From Talaromyces rugulosus (Eukaryota > Ascomycota > Eurotiomycetes > Eurotiales > Trichocomaceae), in the NCBI RefSeq assembly GCF_013368755.1, contig NC_049565.1, positions 4,402,001 through 4,466,000 of the forward strand: a stretch of 64,000 bases of DNA. The letters run 5' to 3'. The stretch's first letter is position 1. The number at the start of each line of letters is the position of its first letter. The translations under genes were made by a program, and so were the position numbers. Below are positions 18,656 to 28,963 of the stretch, in pieces. The notes beneath the pieces were generated by a model that worked only from the letters and a program-made list of their open reading frames with translations, made no database searches and was not told the origin of the DNA.

Positions 18656-21334
18656 TCATAGTCGGGGGCCACTGGTCTCGTCGAACGGAGTACCGTTGCT
18701 GAACGCGCCAATCGAGTATGGGTTAGCCAGTGACTTGGGACCAATGCTCTTCTTGAGTTTTTCTCGTCGTGCCTCGAGCCTTGCTTTTGCTCGCAGTTGT
18801 CGGGTGTGCCTCACTCGCTGTTGGAAATCGCGGTATACCGTCAACGGCATGAACATTCTAAGTCGTGAGCGGAGTCGGACGGCATGTTGTTGGTACGGAG
18901 AGCCGGTTCTGGCGATTCCCATGGCCAAATCAAACTTGCTGTTGTTACTCTGGTTACGTTGTTGGCTGAGCGGGAGACGGCGACGGCGTGTTCGTCTAGA
19001 GTTTGATATGCGTCGAGCTAGTGCCACTGGCCCACTGAAGATCACTCGCTTCTGTGGTAGACCCAAGCTGTTGCTCACAAAAGTATCTTCGTCTGGCGGG
19101 TTTTGGATCTGTCTAGCTGGATACGCCGCAGCCAAGTTTTCATTCCCAGAGTCGTCAAAATCATCCCAGAATCCGCGCGGTTGCCAGAACGGATGTGGTT
19201 CATTGTCGGCCGTTTTCGCTGCTCTTCTGCTTCTCGCTGATCTGATTGAGAGTGACCGGAATAGGGGCGTGCTTGGCGTGTCCGAGTGACGTCGCGCGCT
19301 CAGTGCACGTCTCACAGACCCAATCCCACGGCTGAAACGATTGTTTCTTTGCTGATCACCGCTAGGGTAGCCTATTTGTTGATCAACCTCATCCATTGGT
19401 GTAGGCAAGATGGCCGCAGGAGCTGGTGGTTTGGGCGGCGTGCGTGGATTTCGAAGCGGCGAGTCAGTATTCACTGCGGCTGTGGACTGTTCTGGAGTAC
19501 GGACACTGGCAGGTTGATTCAATGCCCAGCCACGCAAAGCTGTAACAGCGCGAGACTCTGGCTGTATATTGGGGTTGATTAATAATAGCGATTCATTATT
19601 GTGTGGGAAGAAAGACACCATAGTCGCCTCTCTGATTTCAATAGGCCCAGGAGAAGATGACACAACAGATGACTGGGTGAAATGTAGAGAAGGCGCACGA
19701 AGTCGTTCGGCATCATCAGCGTGGTGGGGAGGCGGTGCAGGCTCCGGGTTTTTGGTGTCCTTTGGCTCATCAGGCAGTACAATTCTTGGAGATGGTAGGG
19801 CAGAGTCTTTCTCTGGCAATTTCACCGCAAAGTTCATGGCTTCAGTGTGCTGGCGCAAACTTTCGGAGGTCAAAGACGCTGTACGAGAATTAGTCCTGCT
19901 TGTTGGGGCTGATAGAGATGAACTCCGTGGAGGAATTGGCGGACGGTCCACGCCACGCCCCCGACTGTCTGCTCTTCTGTGTGTCGAAGCCGCAGGCAGG
20001 GAATCTGACATGGTGCGCTTCCTTGGTCGTGGCACCGGATCGCTGGCCCTGCTACGAGAGACACTAGTGTTGCGACGACTAGATGTTTGGGATCGAGTCA
20101 ACGAGTGATTCCGACTAGGAGGGGCAGAGGACTTTAAAGAAGAGCGTCGTTGCGGAATGACAACCACCGGTATCACCTCCGTTTTGGGAGGGTTGCTCGA
20201 AGTGACGCTATTCGAAACTGACTTATCCGACGCCGCGCTGTGCCGCTTGAGGTCTGAAATGCGAGCGGGTTTATGAATTAGGCGATGCGACGAGTCCGCG
20301 CCGAGTTCAACAGATGTTCGAGCGGGCGGTGGATTGGGCGAGCTCACTGACCGCAGAGAGGTTCTCTTTCCAGTATGTCTTAATGTTCTCCTCTTTTGGG
20401 GCGTTAGTTCGATCACTTGGGCTTCAATGGTTGAGTTGAATGAGCCGGCAGAGTTTCTCCACGAGTCCACCCGGTCCACCAATTTTTGCTCCTGGCCAGT
20501 CAAGTTCCATCCGATTTCTGCCCCAAATTTCTCCAAGGCTAGGGTCTCCGAGGACGGGTGTGATTTAGGAAGGAGACTCTCGTGACTTTCACCCGAGGCT
20601 GGGGCATGGTCGCCGTTTTCTTTTGTAGCACGAGCGCGGTTATTTTTCTTGGCTCCCCTGGGCTTGCGTTTGCGCGGCAATGATGAAGTGGACGCGGTTG
20701 TTTGTTGTTGGACAGTGTCCATGTTGCCATTAGGAATCTTTTTCGGCTTCACGATTTCAAAGTCATCAGACGCTGGCTTCCCCTCGGGTGTAGTCGCACT
20801 ACTTCCAACGTCGTTTGCCAACGGAGATGGCTTTAAGCATGGCTTGCGATGAGGGCGTTGAGCAAGCGATGGAGTGGATGGGTTCTGGCTTTCTGCAATG
20901 TCTTCATCAGAGGGGGATTCTCTAGCGGTCTGGAAAGACTCGGCACGAGAGGAGATTGATGAATCCAAGAATAAAGGCGGGCGGCGATTATTTGGGGTAG
21001 TTTCTCTCATGCGTGGCGGGGTTATGTCTGGCGTGGGCGGACTAAACTGATGAGACTTTGCGATTGTTGGAGTAGCTGTGTTCTGGCTGTGCGGAGATGA
21101 AAGTTGGTCCTGTTGGCGTGGAGTTGTTTCGCTTTGATCGTCCTGGGTTGGATTGGGAGGCGTAAGCGGCAAGGACGGCGCAACTGCGACTATATGGTCA
21201 TTTCCGATGGGGGCCGAAAATATGTCAATGGATTTCAAGTTGGACTCAATCTCGCGGCGTCGCGGAAGGGACTTGTGAGCCTTGAAAAGCGGGCGACCCG
21301 GAGAGGGAGCGCTGACGAGTTCGAGGTCGGGCAT
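18656..21334 (-). CDS. Large disordered Ser/Pro/Arg-rich protein, unknown function
   Basis: Single-exon gene, 892 residues from the ATG at 21334 (MPDLELVSAPSPGRPLFKA); an in-frame ATG 13 codons earlier is possible. The chain is mostly low complexity: Ser, Pro, Thr and Arg rich, with many minimal proline-directed phosphorylation sites (SP, TP) and basic clusters such as PRKRKPRGAKKNNR, which may act as nuclear targeting signals. Two stretches look more ordered: a hydrophobic patch VSFFPHNNESLLLINPNIQ near residue 600, and the C-terminal region with RSRLRMFMPLTVYRDFQQRVRHTRQLRAKARLEARREKL in two parts, which could form a basic helix. No catalytic domain or known family is recognised. The long uninterrupted frame with protein-like composition makes it a real gene; a nuclear or cytoskeletal scaffold role is only a guess. 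Confidence 0.75.
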   Translation of the reverse strand: MPDLELVSAPSPGRPLFKAHKSLPRRREIESNLKSIDIFSAPIGNDHIVAVAPSLPLTPPNPTQDDQSETTPRQQDQLSSPHSQNTATPTIAKSHQFSPPTPDITPPRMRETTPNNRRPPLFLDSSISSRAESFQTARESPSDEDIAESQNPSTPSLAQRPHRKPCLKPSPLANDVGSSATTPEGKPASDDFEIVKPKKIPNGNMDTVQQQTTASTSSLPRKRKPRGAKKNNRARATKENGDHAPASGESHESLLPKSHPSSETLALEKFGAEIGWNLTGQEQKLVDRVDSWRNSAGSFNSTIEAQVIELTPQKRRTLRHTGKRTSLRSVSSPNPPPARTSVELGADSSHRLIHKPARISDLKRHSAASDKSVSNSVTSSNPPKTEVIPVVVIPQRRSSLKSSAPPSRNHSLTRSQTSSRRNTSVSRSRASDPVPRPRKRTMSDSLPAASTHRRADSRGRGVDRPPIPPRSSSLSAPTSRTNSRTASLTSESLRQHTEAMNFAVKLPEKDSALPSPRIVLPDEPKDTKNPEPAPPPHHADDAERLRAPSLHFTQSSVVSSSPGPIEIREATMVSFFPHNNESLLLINPNIQPESRAVTALRGWALNQPASVRTPEQSTAAVNTDSPLRNPRTPPKPPAPAAILPTPMDEVDQQIGYPSGDQQRNNRFSRGIGSVRRALSARRHSDTPSTPLFRSLSIRSARSRRAAKTADNEPHPFWQPRGFWDDFDDSGNENLAAAYPARQIQNPPDEDTFVSNSLGLPQKRVIFSGPVALARRISNSRRTRRRRLPLSQQRNQSNNSKFDLAMGIARTGSPYQQHAVRLRSRLRMFMPLTVYRDFQQRVRHTRQLRAKARLEARREKLKKSIGPKSLANPYSIGAFSNGTPFDETSGPRL

Positions 21335-23926
21335 CGCGATATCGGTATGCTTGGTATGGCAGGTCTGTCTCATATGGTCATCTGACTGGGAGGTCGATTA
21401 GGCGTCCGGTAAGAACAATGGGTTACGCCAGTTGGTGTTGTTGAATCCCCATCCTTGACAGAGGAAAGGCGAAGAATGCAGAGTCTGTGCGATGCGTAGA
21501 TTCGAGTGGACAGAATATGATGTTTTTCAAGGCTCTCTTCCTCTTCTCTTGGCAATGTCCCAGGCTGATTGAGTCGGGTGGCACGGCGACAAAAAGCGGC
21601 AAGATGCTGCTGGAAATTGTGCAATCGTGGAAAATCGTAAAAAGTGTATAAGCGTGAAAAGCGTGAAATCGTTAAAATCGACAAAGGCCCAAAAGAGAGA
21701 TGGGACGTGGGTGCGAAAGATGCGAAGAGGCAGACGAAGAGGCGATCGCGATAAGATGCGAGCACGACAAAAACACGACGAACACGACGAACACGACGAG
21801 CGCCTCAGTCACCCAATCACCCCGTCACTCAGTGTAGCGGTCGTGAAAGAGTGAGTCTCAGGGGCTGCAGGAGAGAGGAGGAGGAGAAGAAGAAGAAGAA
21901 GAAGAAGAAGTGTCTGACTGGGCAAGAGGGGCCAGATTGTTCCGACGGGAAGGAGGAGGGTGCAACGTCGCCCGCCCGAATCAGCGTTCTGCACCTGCAG
22001 GCTTCGTCTCACGCCCTGAGCCAACAGGATTCTCATTCTTCGCCGTGGCTCATGCACTGCGCTCTCATTTAATATTAGCATCTGCCATGCCATTAGCCTT
22101 TAGGCCCTGCAGACTGGCTCCGGCGGCCTATTTGCTGGTCGCGCCGTCCCGCTGCGCTGGAATCAGTGGAATGCTCTTCTGGGGCCTTGTTTGATGTGCG
22201 TTGCCAATGAGATTATGCTAACACACCTTACTAGGTACTAGTTGGTCGGTTTTCTCTCTGTCTTACGGAGTCCAGACAAATTACAATCCCCGAGCTGTCC
22301 TCAAATCACATCCTCGACCCCTTACAGGCAGAAAAGTTAAAACACATTACGATCGGTCATTGGAGCAGATCCTATCATTCGATTGCACAGTTGGCCCTAT
22401 TTAGATGCGACGCGCCTTTTCGGGTCTATAGCTCATTTAATGACCCTTACTTTTTTTTCTCTTGTTTGTTATTCTATCGACCGCCAACGGCACGATCCAT
22501 GATCAATCTCAAGCGGTGCGATTCGGGATATTCTCGCCTTGATCTCGGATAGAAAGAAACCTAGACACCAAACAGTCTATTCAAATTCCATATCAGTGCT
22601 AGTGGGTGGGGACAAGGCAGGCAATGTTCAAAGAACCATGGATTTTTAACAACCTTTTGATCCGACGAGAGTATACTACCTATACTCCGCATCCATTGAG
22701 CAGTTGTCCTGAAAGGGGTCAAGTGATAGCGCCGAGGACGGCTGACGTCAATCGCAACTGGGAGACCTTTGTCCATATACATATATACACGCAGACTAAG
22801 GTTTAGGGTATGATGTAACTCTGGCCGGTCCCAGGGGCACACAGGGATCTTGATGTCACCGGCAGCGTCACAAACAGCCGGTCTGCCCGGTCTGATTGGC
22901 GCTGTGCCTAAGATATCGCGACAAGACGTCATGTGTGGGCGCATTGCATTATTCAGCGTGGGCTCTCTGGCACTCCAGAGAAGCACCTCTGGCAATGAGA
23001 TTCAAGAGCACGGCAGCAAGCGAACTGCTGGGTCACATGCGCAGTGATTCAGTGACAATCAGCGATAATTGGCGAGTATCAGTAATTATATATGTATTCA
23101 ATAATTTATCATGTAGTCTCATCCATTATTAATATGGCATGGTGGTAATCCGAGCCATGACGCGGGCCCTGATGTCATGTGCCCCACAACTCTATCTCAT
23201 TCACCAACTTGTCTTTTTGCGACGCTGCACACTGAACTGACTCCATTATTATTACATTACTAGCCAGCCGAGATTAATATTTCCTTCGTATTGGCTATTT
23301 AATTACTACTGCTGTTAGCCTGGCTCTTAGCACCAACAACTACACTACTGCCTGTCGTCTCGGGCCAAGCCAATTTGCCCCTCGCCCGTGCTCCATCATC
23401 ATCATCATCACCACCACCACCATCACCCACCATCCAACCACTGCTGTGTCGCCGTTTTTCAATTTCCAGTTGGCCAACGGCTTCTGCCAGTCTCGCAGGC
23501 TTCCTCTAGCCTTTTTCTCTACCGTCATCTGGTCCCTGCTAGTCGCTATTCGCGTCTCAGCCCCCTTCCGTCATCGCGCTTATCCCCTCGACCAGCCCTC
23601 GACCAGCTTCCCTCAACCCCCATTCGTCGTCATACCTCCGTCGTGTGAGAAGGCACAAGCAAAGGAAAAAGACAACAGAAGAAAAATCAATCCTGGTCTT
23701 TCTTGTTTTTGTTTTCGGCCGTTGGACTCTATACTCACTTCCCTTTCCTCTTCTTCCCGGCGCACATCCACAAATTTTTCGCTGTCCGCCGCCCCCCCCG
23801 CATCCTCATTTAACCCAACTCCCATGCCAATTCTTCTACGCTAGTTCTAGCATCCTCTCTCTCCCCTCCCCCCCCTTGCCACCTTTTATCCCGCAAGAGA
23901 AATAAAAAAAAAAGCATTTTATCACA
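21335..23926. other. Divergent intergenic region upstream of the Srk1/Rck2-type kinase
   Basis: 2.6 kb without a convincing gene. It contains a (GAA)n purine tract (21874-21910), a (CAT/ATC)n run (23393-23410), and a CT-rich stretch from about 23440 to 23900 that probably is the long 5' UTR of the kinase gene. A 144-codon minus-strand frame (22561-22995) has no recognisable feature and is not called. Confidence 0.55.
21874..21910. repeat. (GAG)n/(GAA)n purine microsatellite
   Basis: Run of GAG then AAG triplets, all purine on the + strand, about 540 bases from the start codon of the disordered-protein gene. Confidence 0.9.
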
Positions 23927-26077
23927 ATGAGCACGATACAGAACCTGAAAAATTTCATCCGCCACGGCAAACAGGCGCGCCTGGTCACCCCTCATGCCGA
24001 ACCGACCACTGATGTCACCCCTGTTCACGCCCAGCAACAACGCCAGCCTCAGGGCCATTACACGAACAATCTAGATGCCATCGACCACAAACATGGGAGT
24101 ACTCAGCAATCCAGCCACAAAGCCCCCGAGTCGTCGCACAACAGCAAAGTCTCGCGCGCCGACATCGAGAAATTGGTCGCCGAGGAAAGGAATAGTAAAA
24201 CGAAAATGCCCAGGTATCCCGGCTTAGAGCGGTGGATTCTAATCGAGAAAATGGGCGATGGCGCCTTCAGCAACGTCTACCGCGCCAGAGATAGCACCGG
24301 TCAGGCCGGCGAGGTCGCCATCAAGGTCGTCCGGAAATTTGAAATGAACAGCAACCAGGTAAGAACTTGGAAAAAAACATATATTCTTACCCTGCCTCGC
24401 CCCGTCTTCTCTTTTGATTTTTGTTCTCTTTTATTCGTGTATTTCTCAAGTCTCTCGTTATAATCGCCAACATTTTTCGTCTGCTCTATAGGGCGACTCT
24501 CACGTTCTTCCGCCATTCCGAAAGAAGAACAAGGCTGTGGAGGTGCGCGATAAATCTTCTGGATTTAATTTTCCTTTCTTCGGTCCTTTTTTTCACCTTT
24601 AGACGTGACGTCATTTGCAATCGCGACTAACCGGAGACTTGTATAGCGAGCCAATATATTGAAAGAAGTCCAGATTATGCGCCAACTGGATCATCCCAAC
24701 GTAGTCCGACTCATCGACTTTTCAGAATCCCCTCAATTCTACTACATCGTTCTCGAGCTCTGCCCCGGTGGTGAGCTGTTCCACCAAATTGTCCGCTTGA
24801 CATACTTTAGCGAAGACCTGAGCCGTCATGTCATTACCCAAGTGGCTCATGCTATCGAATACCTTCACGAAACCTCTGGTGTTGTCCACCGGTAAGTCGG
24901 CGCGTATTAGTGTCAGGCGGAAACACCTAATGCTAATAACTCACCCAGTGATATCAAACCCGAGAACCTACTCTTCTACCCCATTGATTTCGTTCCAAGC
25001 AAACATCCTACGCCAGGTCCTCCCGGCGATGAAGACAAGGAAGACGAAGGCGAGTTTATCCCAGGAGTTGGCGCGGGTGGCATCGGGAAAATCAAGATTG
25101 CCGACTTTGGCCTTTCCAAGGTCATTTGGGACAGCCAAACCATGACTCCATGTGGCACTGTTGGCTATACCGCTCCCGAGATCGTCAAGGATGAGAGGTA
25201 TTCCAAGAGCGTTGACATGTGGGCGTTGGGCTGTGTGCTCTACACACTGCTTTGCGGCTTCCCACCATTCTACGACGAGAGCATTCAGGTTCTTACCGAA
25301 AAAGTCGCACGAGGTCAATACACATTCTTGTCGCCGTGGTGGGATGACATTTCAAAGTCAGCCCAGGACCTCGTGTCCCATCTTCTCACCGTTGACCCAG
25401 ACAAGCGGTACACTATTCGCCAATTCTTAGACCACCCATGGATTAAACAAACCAACGAACAAACGCATGCAGCAGCCGACGCGCCGCCTCTAGCCACGCC
25501 GCTTGTTTCCCGACAGAAAGAAGCCGAAATCCTAGGAGACCAACTACCGCTTCCTTCAACCGTATCGGAGCGCCGTCTTATGGACTTTAGGTCGCCGGGT
25601 GCCGTCAACCTCCGAGAAGTGTTCGATGTTGGATACGCCGTGCATCGCCAGGAAGAGGAAGGCAAAAGACGGAAGAATTTCCGCCAGGGATACCGTGGCG
25701 CGCAGCTCAACCCGCTCAACGAAGACTACGACTTTGAAGAGCCGGCCGCCGACGACGAAGCCGAAGCCGAATCCGAAAACCCGCCAGCAAAGATCCCGCG
25801 CTCCTCGCAGCAGGCCAGCGACGTGGCAGCCATGGAGTACAAAATGCGCTCGACCAATCTCGGTACGCAACCAAGCAGTGCCGCCCAAGCCCGCCATTCC
25901 GTTGTCAACCGCGCACCACGCCAGCAACAACAGCAACAGGGATACGGCCAGCATAGCGCTGCGGTGGCAGCTGCTGCCAAGCAGAATGCTGCGCGCCACG
26001 CCAGACAGCCATTTGAGCTCAACCTAGCCAACGCAACTTTACTAGAGCGACGAAGGCAGCCTGGCGAAGTTGCCTAG
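23927..26077 (+). CDS. srkA: CaMK-family protein kinase, Srk1/Rck2 type (MAPK-activated)
   Basis: Ser/Thr kinase of the Rck2/Srk1 branch, which in yeasts is phosphorylated by Hog1/Sty1 under stress and dampens translation or cell-cycle entry. Model join(23927..24358, 24492..24542, 24647..24891, 24949..26077); 618 residues. Domain order: N-terminal regulatory region (1-105); kinase domain starting YPGLERWILIEKMGDGAFSNV; VAIKVVRK with the ATP-binding Lys133; HRDIKPEN with Asp244, its Arg codon split by intron 3; an acidic insert before DFG (Asp295); activation segment TMTPCGTVGYTAPE; and a kinase end at RQFLDHPWIKQT. A C-terminal tail of about 180 residues is rich in Gln and Ala. Exon 2 is only 51 bases but gives the in-frame GDSHVLPPFRKKNKAVE. 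The insert between HRD and DFG is usual for this subfamily. Its MAPK partner is not in the window. Confidence 0.88.
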
Positions 26078-26800
26078 TCGTGATCTCTGTCGTTTTTGTT
26101 TGTTTGTTTTTGGAAAGCAGCAGCATTTATGTGGTTCTTTTATAGTACGGTTTAATTTCGGATTATGAAATACTTTTATGCAGATGTATAAGAGAGAAAG
26201 ACATTGCTTGATCTTTCTGGGCGGCTCACTAGCTGTGTTCGGGGTATTTTTTTTATGACATTCTGGCGTTGGGTGATTTCTAGGATTGCATGAATTGATG
26301 TTTTTTATGTTTTATGTCATGATTTTCATGAGCGGTGATGCATTATCTCAAATGTCATTTGCTCGTTGCTTAGCAACTTTTTTTCTTCCTTTTCTCTTTC
26401 TCGCTCTTGTCATGAGTTTTCTACTTTTTTTCCAAAGAAATACGATGTATTGGATGTTTTTTTTTTTTTTTTTTTCCCTTGGTTTGGTTTGCTTTTATGG
26501 ATAGATTTCTATATATACGTCTGGTTTGAATAGCCACTATCAATAACAACATGATAGCTACATATGGGAAGATCAGAGGTCGATACTTTCCAGGTTAACG
26601 CATGCAGCTTGCCGCTCTATACCTCACCCCACCACTCTCCATCTGAACCTCTACCCAATCAGTTACTCTTCAGGGCTACTACTAAAACATAAGAATTAAC
26701 AACTTTACACAATAAAAGATGGTTTTTTATCTATATAGATATTCAAAGACCATATACAATACGGCTAGTCCTATTTAAAGAAAGGACAGCCTGCAAACTG
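26078..26800. other. Convergent intergenic region
   Basis: No gene seen. T-rich 3' UTR-like sequence with a run of 19 T (26457-26475) between the kinase and hydrolase 3' ends. Confidence 0.6.
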
Positions 26801-28021
26801 TCATGATTCCTCGTCCGACACAAGGCGCGGTTCTAGGTAATCGAAGATGACTTGATGCAACCGATAGAAAGCACCTTGATGACAATGTGTGTCGCCGCCC
26901 TCGTCTGCTCTCAGGCTGATGAATTCGTGCTCACACTGCAAATTTTTGCAAAGAACCTCTGGCTGGCCGTTCAGGAAATGGTCATTCTCCGCATCAAGTA
27001 CCAAACAGGGCGTCACGATGTTTTGACTCAACCCCTCCAAGGTGTAGTTTTTAACTGCACGCATGAATTCCGAGACGGAATGCACCCCAAACGTCCATTT
27101 TCCATTCCGCAGACCCCAGCGAATGCCTGTCGAAAAGGATTGTACCCAGCCAAAGATCCAGTCACAAGTTGAGTCATATTCGAGCTCAACCAGTTTTTGA
27201 ACAAAGGCAGGCTGTTGGGCTCGGAACGCGGATCCAAAATCATAGACCCCATCGTCCAGGATAATGGCTCGGGCTCGATGTTCCTGCGTAGCTGCTCGTG
27301 CCACTAAATATCCACCCATGCTCCACCCAAAGATGGCTATAGCATTGGCATTGATGTCCGTCCGAGTCAAAGCATAGTCGATAACAGGGGTAAGCACATG
27401 TTCCCAATCGTGTCGGAAATACAGACTCTGTCTCCGGACAGCCGCCCCTTGTCCCGGGCCATCGAAGGCGAGGAAATTATAACCCCTTGCTAGAGCTGCC
27501 GCTCCAATCGCAAACCACCCTTCGCTCATAGTCGAGTCATAACCACCATTAAAAACAATCGTACGACGTGGCTTCATCGTGCTGTCAAGGCTGACGAAAT
27601 ATCCCGGAAGCGTTGTCCCTTCATAGGGAATGGTGATAGATTCATAAGTAAACGAAGACACTCCCATGGCCTCAAAAAACGATTTCTCCGAGCTTTTATA
27701 AAGAAATTGCGCTATGCTGTCTTCTTCCACATTCTCTCGTCGGAAAAACTCAGCAGTGCGGAAGTAATTCGATGCACGAAGGTATCCCTGATAGGCGCTC
27801 TCGTAGTTTTTCACGGATTTTGACTTGACTGCGTGAGAGACTGCTCGTTCCGCAGCCTTTTGCCATTCGCGCACCCAGTCATCTTCGTTGCCAGGTCGGA
27901 TTTTGGAGCAGATGGCTATCACTTCAGCGAGATCTGCACCACCATAATTGCTGTAACCCGCCGCGCGAAGCGCTTCATAGCTGAAGCACTCGTTCGACTG
28001 GAAATAGTGGTCAATAACCAT
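26801..28021 (-). CDS. Alpha/beta hydrolase, FrsA / dihydropseudooxynicotine-hydrolase-like
   Basis: Intronless, 406 residues. A helical N-terminal cap (about 1-120) precedes an alpha/beta hydrolase core. The nucleophile elbow is GWSMGG with Ser234. LDAENDHFL supplies the probable Asp347, and EGGDTHCHQGA the probable catalytic His379. NGGYDSTMSEGW (about 158-169) supplies the oxyanion strand. The layout matches the fungal and bacterial family that includes 2,6-dihydropseudooxynicotine hydrolase, a C-C bond hydrolase, and several hydrolases of secondary-metabolite clusters. The substrate is unknown. A TATTTAAG box lies about 75 bases upstream of the ATG. The neighbours are a CocE-type hydrolase remnant and a Zn2Cys6 regulator, so it may have belonged to a small catabolic or biosynthetic cluster. 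Confidence 0.85.
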   Translation of the reverse strand: MVIDHYFQSNECFSYEALRAAGYSNYGGADLAEVIAICSKIRPGNEDDWVREWQKAAERAVSHAVKSKSVKNYESAYQGYLRASNYFRTAEFFRRENVEEDSIAQFLYKSSEKSFFEAMGVSSFTYESITIPYEGTTLPGYFVSLDSTMKPRRTIVFNGGYDSTMSEGWFAIGAAALARGYNFLAFDGPGQGAAVRRQSLYFRHDWEHVLTPVIDYALTRTDINANAIAIFGWSMGGYLVARAATQEHRARAIILDDGVYDFGSAFRAQQPAFVQKLVELEYDSTCDWIFGWVQSFSTGIRWGLRNGKWTFGVHSVSEFMRAVKNYTLEGLSQNIVTPCLVLDAENDHFLNGQPEVLCKNLQCEHEFISLRADEGGDTHCHQGAFYRLHQVIFDYLEPRLVSDEES

Positions 28022-28092
28022 TGGAGGGATGAGATAGTTTTTTTCGGAAAGATGAAAATTTACAAAGGTGCAGTTCCTGAACGTACGACAGT

Positions 28093-28100
28093 CTTAAATA
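28093..28100 (-). promoter_or_regulatory. TATA-like box of the alpha/beta hydrolase gene
   Basis: TATTTAAG on the minus strand, about 75 bases before the start codon at 28021, at a usual distance for a fungal core promoter. Confidence 0.45.
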
Positions 28101-28346
28101 AAGTTCTGGGTATGATCACAGACGCAGACTGGCAAATGCTGAGATTATGATATCTCCCACCACTGAACTTGGTGGCAATAAATTCGGAGCTGGAATGGAA
28201 TCGGTCCGAATACTATACATTAACTTTTGTCACTGTCTGATGCGTAGGGTGCACTGCAGCTCAGAAAAGCTTTTTGGGTTGAAACTGGGGGTTTTTTTTG
28301 AACGGAATTAACATCGCCATATAATTGTTGGAAAGCCTTTTGTCAC

Positions 28347-28550
28347 TTACTCTTTGTAGGGAACGTCTTTGCCGTACGGTCCATAAGTCACAAGTACGGG
28401 GAACTTGGTCCCCGCTGAAGCTGCCTTGGGCTTGTATACATTGCAGCGAATCACCCCTCCGTTGCCTAAGGGCACTGAAACATTTTCCTCAAAGATGTAA
28501 GAGAAGCTTTCCGAATCGACGGTTAGGATATTGCGATGTTGGGCCGACAT
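28347..28550 (-). pseudogene. First-exon remnant of a CocE/NonD-type (X-Pro dipeptidyl-peptidase S15) hydrolase
   Basis: A 67-residue frame beginning MSAQHRNILTVDSESF and ending TYGPYGKDVPYKE. It reads like the N-terminus of CocE/NonD hydrolases, where VPL.(N/D)G..IRCNVYKP and FPVLVTYGPYGKD form the first strands. The rest of the enzyme (usually 550-600 residues, with the GxSYxG nucleophile) is missing. The frame runs into an intact splice donor, GTAAGTGAC at 28350 reading leftward, so the remnant equals exon 1 of 200 bases (28351-28550). The next 330 bases hold only the promoter of the hydrolase gene. I infer that a deletion or rearrangement removed the other exons. Family identification rests on this short stretch only. 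Confidence 0.6.
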
Positions 28551-28963
28551 GCTAGATATTGATTACTGTTTCGCTGATTGAGATGAGCTTGATTTTGAAG
28601 AGCAAGCCTACTAACCCCCCGGTGCCTAAGGAGTTTTAGAGAGGTTTCTTATTACTAAAAAAAAGTCTACGGTGTAAAGTCGAGAGACTGAGGCGAACAA
28701 TGCGTCAGACGCAGTAACTATACATCGGCTATGCGAAATAACGGCCCGATTCGGCCGAGCCGAATCCTATGAATACCTCCGAACCTTAGATAAAGTGCCT
28801 GTCCAACATGCTAAGCTAAAGCTCAACTAGCATTTAAATGTCTATTATTTAATCAATATGAGAAGGAATTTTTCATAGCTAATATTGCAATTGAAAGGAG
28901 CATGGCGAATGAAAGATGACCTAGGGGTCTGCAGTCATGATGATGGCTTGGACCAATGTTAAA
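28551..28963. other. Intergenic
   Basis: No gene seen. AT-rich; holds the upstream region of the CocE remnant and the 3' UTR of the Zn2Cys6 regulator. Confidence 0.55.

Noticed and set aside
22561..22995. 144-codon minus-strand open frame
   Set aside because: No family resemblance, ordinary composition of non-coding DNA, no splice partner or promoter seen.
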